DNA of 64,000 nucleotides from UBA1794 sp050946375 (GTDB taxonomy: Bacteria; Bacteroidota; Bacteroidia; Bacteroidales; Bacteroidaceae): positions 62,001 through 126,000 of the forward strand of contig JBMNUT010000001.1 of assembly GCA_050946375.1 (NCBI GenBank). Direction: 5' to 3'. The notes beneath the pieces are model-generated. The model was given only the letters and a program-made list of their open reading frames with translations. It was not told the DNA's origin and did not search any database. Numbering within the stretch: the stretch's first letter is position 1; every line of letters begins with the position of its first letter. Positions 61,847 to 64,000 of this stretch are shown here, in pieces. Both the position numbers and the translations under genes were made by a program.

Positions 61847-61890
61847 TTTCTTGCCTCAAAGATACTAATAATTTGAAAGCAGGCCGCAAC
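61842..61890. CRISPR. Decayed CRISPR repeat
   Basis: Shares CTCAAAGATACTAA and TTTGAAAGCA and the final CAAC with the repeat, in order, but with a 3-base TAA insertion and several substitutions. It may be the terminal repeat of the array. It directly abuts the hicA remnant. Confidence 0.7.
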
Positions 61891-61945
61891 GGCATCAAGA
61901 AACATACGCATATCCAGAGACTGAAAAGCATACGGCTCCTTGCTT

Positions 61946-62032
61946 CCTGATGCAAGACTTCTTGCTTGCCGATGCAAGACTTTTTCGAAAAACATGCAAG
62001 ACTTTGCGGCCCAACATGCAAGGCAATCCGGA
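61946..62032 (+). repeat. 87-bp direct repeat, right flank of the CRISPR-Cas locus
   Basis: Matches 53931-54017 at 85 of 87 positions, in the same orientation. The rest of 61891-62213 has no gene; a TATCTTTG box for the next gene is at 62132-62139. Confidence 0.9.
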
Positions 62033-62131
62033 GCAACGGCCGGACTGCCCCGCGAAGGGCAAAGCAGCAATATCTGTAAATCCGTTTACAATGACCGTAA
62101 TTCGGGTACATGCGTAGCGGAGAGAGGAAGA

Positions 62132-62139
62132 TATCTTTG
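62132..62139 (+). promoter_or_regulatory. Promoter -7 box for the amidohydrolase gene
   Basis: TATCTTTG, 74 bp before the start codon. The -33 element is poor. Confidence 0.5.
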
Positions 62140-62213
62140 CGCTGTGGTTTAAGCCCCACTGCCTGCGAGGCGGGGACTTGCCGGACAACGGACCCTAAAA
62201 AAAGACTTCACAC

Positions 62214-63242
62214 ATGAAATTTCAGACAATGGCACTGGCGGTGCTGATGACTTTCCCTGCCGGAACAGACGCCGAAGAGCCCGCAGACGGCGGAGCGATA
62301 GACCTGCATGCACATATTGTGACAGAAGAATATGCAGCCCTGACCGCACGGCACGGAGCGACATGCGAGGAGGGATTCCCCCTGCCCCAATGGACGGCAG
62401 AGGGACACCTGCAGTTCATGGACGAAGCCGGCATAGGCTGCGCGGTCCTGTCGATGCCTGCTCCTCAGCCGTTCTATGGCGATGTGCAGGAATGCGCACG
62501 GTGCGTCAGGAGCGTCAACGAAGAGTCGGCCCGACTGAAAGAAGCATTTCCCGGTCGGTTCCGCTTCTGTGCGGCCTTGCCCCTGCCCGACGTGAAAGCG
62601 GCCTTGCGCGAAGCGGTCTATGCGCTCGACACTTTGGGAGCCGACGGAGTGAAACTGGCCTCGAACAGCCGGGGCCTGTACTTAGGCGACCCAAGGCTCG
62701 ATACGCTCATGGCGGTGCTCAACGAGCGGAATGCGGTGGTCATCATCCATCCCCACGTTCCTACGCCGCCCTCCCTGCCCCAGTTGACGTCGGCCACGCC
62801 CGTGCCGGTCTACGAATACCCGGCCGAAACGACACGCGCCGTAACCAATATGCTGGCCCGCAACGTACTGACGCGCTTCCCCCGGCTGAAAGTGGTCGTC
62901 CCCCACTGCGGCTCCTTTCTGCCGCTGAGCATCCCACGCATGAAAGCGCTGGTGCCGGCACTGGTTCAGGGAGGCTTCATGCAGCAACCCGTCGACTGGG
63001 AGGGCAATCTTGCACGGCTCTACTACGACCTGGCGGGATGCCCCACGAAGGAAGTCATCGGCGCGTTGCTCACCATCACCACACCGGACCACATACTCTA
63101 CGGCTCCGACTATCCCTATCTGCCGCCCGAAGTACTGAAAGCCAACCTGCAGCGCTTGCGTTCGCTGCTGGCCTCCGATGCAGAACTGGCGCAATATGCC
63201 GACCTGTTCCTGCGGGAAAATGCGCTGCGGCTGTTTGAGTAG
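62214..63242 (+). CDS. Secreted amidohydrolase (ACMSD-like)
   Basis: A 342-residue protein with a signal peptide and a metal-dependent TIM barrel: AIDLHAHIV with His32 and His34, ADGVKLASNSRG, VVIIHPHVPTPP, KVVVPHCGSFLP and ILYGSDYPYLPPE, the amidohydrolase-2 order of ligands found in ACMSD-like decarboxylases and lactonases. Substrate unknown. A signal peptide is unusual for this family and places it in the periplasm. It may be co-transcribed with the following oxidoreductase. Confidence 0.88.
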   Translation: MKFQTMALAVLMTFPAGTDAEEPADGGAIDLHAHIVTEEYAALTARHGATCEEGFPLPQWTAEGHLQFMDEAGIGCAVLSMPAPQPFYGDVQECARCVRSVNEESARLKEAFPGRFRFCAALPLPDVKAALREAVYALDTLGADGVKLASNSRGLYLGDPRLDTLMAVLNERNAVVIIHPHVPTPPSLPQLTSATPVPVYEYPAETTRAVTNMLARNVLTRFPRLKVVVPHCGSFLPLSIPRMKALVPALVQGGFMQQPVDWEGNLARLYYDLAGCPTKEVIGALLTITTPDHILYGSDYPYLPPEVLKANLQRLRSLLASDAELAQYADLFLRENALRLFE

Positions 63243-63249
63243 AGAGACA

Positions 63250-63284
63250 AAGGGGCCTCCCCGTCCGGAGATTCCGACCCCCTT
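63250..63284 (+). terminator. Weak hairpin between amidohydrolase and oxidoreductase
   Basis: AAGGGG pairs with CCCCTT, followed by ATTTTAT. Weak; read-through to the oxidoreductase is likely. Confidence 0.4.
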
Positions 63285-63313
63285 ATTTTATCCACATAAA
63301 AGACTTTTTTGCA

Positions 63314-64000
63314 ATGGAAAGACGTGACTTTATCAAGCGTTCACTGCTGGCTGCGGCGGGAGCAGCACTGGGTCCGCGGTTGCTGGCAGGCGAAACGCAG
63401 CAAGAAGCGGCTGCGCATCAGAACCGGCCGGGCGAAGGCATACTGAACTTCAACCCGCTCATGCAATACCGCCCGATGGGGCGCACCGGAGTAAAGGTGT
63501 CGGCACTCGGATTCGGCATGCTCCGGCTGCCCACAAAGGGCGGTCATGTAGATTACGACCAGACAACGGCCATGGTGCACCGCGCCATCGAAGGCGGAGT
63601 GAACTACATCGACACCGGGCGCGTCTACCTGGGCGGCGAGAGCGAACTGGCCGTAGGCAAGGCACTGGCAGGAGGATGGCGCGACAGAGTGTACGTAACT
63701 TCCAAGCTGCCCTGGTGGGAAATGGACAGTGCGGACGACTTCGAACGACTCTTCGACGAGTCGAGGCGAGCCATAGGCACAGACGTAATCGACTTCTACC
63801 ACATACACATGATCATGCACCGCGGATGGCGCGAAAAGGTACTGCCCTACCGGCTCATCGAGAAGATGGAAAAACTGAAGGCCGAGGGCAAGATACGCTT
63901 CATGGGCTTCTCCTTCCACGACGGTCTGCAGCTATTCAAGCAAGTAGTGGAGTTCACTCCGGCGTGGGACTTCTGCCTCATCCAGCACAACTACCTCGAC
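63314..64000 (+). CDS. Aldo/keto reductase with Tat-type signal (3' end cut by window edge)
   Basis: 229 residues are visible. The N-terminus MERRDFIKRSLLAAAGAALG resembles a twin-arginine signal, though the pair RR is followed by DF as in Tat motifs. YRPMGRTGVKVSALGFGMLR is the usual start of aldo/keto reductases; GVNYIDTGRVY carries the Asp/Tyr active site, VTSKLPWW the Lys, and HIHMIMHRG the His region. It would reduce a carbonyl with NADPH. The C-terminal part, possibly with ferredoxin-type cysteines as in related proteins, is beyond the window. Confidence 0.9.
   Translation, partial: MERRDFIKRSLLAAAGAALGPRLLAGETQQEAAAHQNRPGEGILNFNPLMQYRPMGRTGVKVSALGFGMLRLPTKGGHVDYDQTTAMVHRAIEGGVNYIDTGRVYLGGESELAVGKALAGGWRDRVYVTSKLPWWEMDSADDFERLFDESRRAIGTDVIDFYHIHMIMHRGWREKVLPYRLIEKMEKLKAEGKIRFMGFSFHDGLQLFKQVVEFTPAWDFCLIQHNYLD

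Overview
The window is chromosomal DNA from a member of the Bacteroidales, probably a gut or host-associated lineage. Three things point there. Promoters repeatedly fit the Bacteroidetes pattern of TTTG or TTG, 19-21 bases, then TAnnTTTG. The gene content is typical (PorP/SprF, DUF2795 next to a cobalamin adenosyltransferase, DUF4254, DUF6057, a large type II-C Cas9). A PorP/SprF protein and a 1.3k-residue secreted protein with a C-terminal sorting-type domain suggest a type IX secretion system. I cannot name the genus from sequence alone.

Layout. 1-38.3 kb is ordinary GC-rich core DNA: PorP/SprF (partial), a GH5 glycosidase, DUF2795 plus cobalamin adenosyltransferase, ComEC, rpe, an ECF sigma factor, tRNA-Thr, a Pit-family phosphate transporter, an envelope operon (DUF4254, GT9, LpxL-like acyltransferase, LTA-synthase-like sulfatase), an ABC ATPase with pdxB, a DUF3089 hydrolase, an etfB-etfA-acyl-CoA dehydrogenase operon, the large secreted protein, an MsbA-like exporter with two glycosyltransferases, nadD, gmk, yicC, a DMT permease, DUF6057, and a PD40/haem-motif lipoprotein.

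38.6-53.8 kb is accessory DNA, strikingly AT-rich in 38.6-45.7 kb. It holds what I think is the most interesting content: an export locus whose apparent substrates are themselves C39-like (papain-fold) proteins carrying double-glycine leaders. Each substrate gene is followed by a secreted ~390-residue partner. One copy leads an operon with two glycosyltransferases, a LanC-like protein lacking the zinc ligands, and a complete C39-peptidase ABC exporter/HlyD/TolC system, next to a convergent LuxR-type regulator. Both substrate genes carry a one-base frame disruption. Truncated copies of the partner gene lie nearby, the two substrate transcripts share a palindromic operator, and fragments of a phage tape-measure gene bracket the region. 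Three tandem small two-helix membrane proteins follow.

53.9-62.0 kb is a type II-C CRISPR-Cas locus (tracrRNA, cas9, cas1, cas2, array) enclosed by two almost identical 87-bp direct repeats. The array is odd: three regular repeats, then a fourth intact repeat and a fifth decayed one separated by 983 bp and 477 bp of foreign gene material (an unknown 162-residue gene, a 5'-truncated small gene, hicB and a 5'-truncated hicA). Each repeat also contains a near-consensus Bacteroidetes promoter.

62.2-64.0 kb returns to core-like DNA: a secreted amidohydrolase and a Tat-type aldo/keto reductase that runs off the right edge. Throughout the window, short intergenic modules built from a palindromic TTTTC/GAAAA core joined to GCAAG/CTTGC recur at least nine times.
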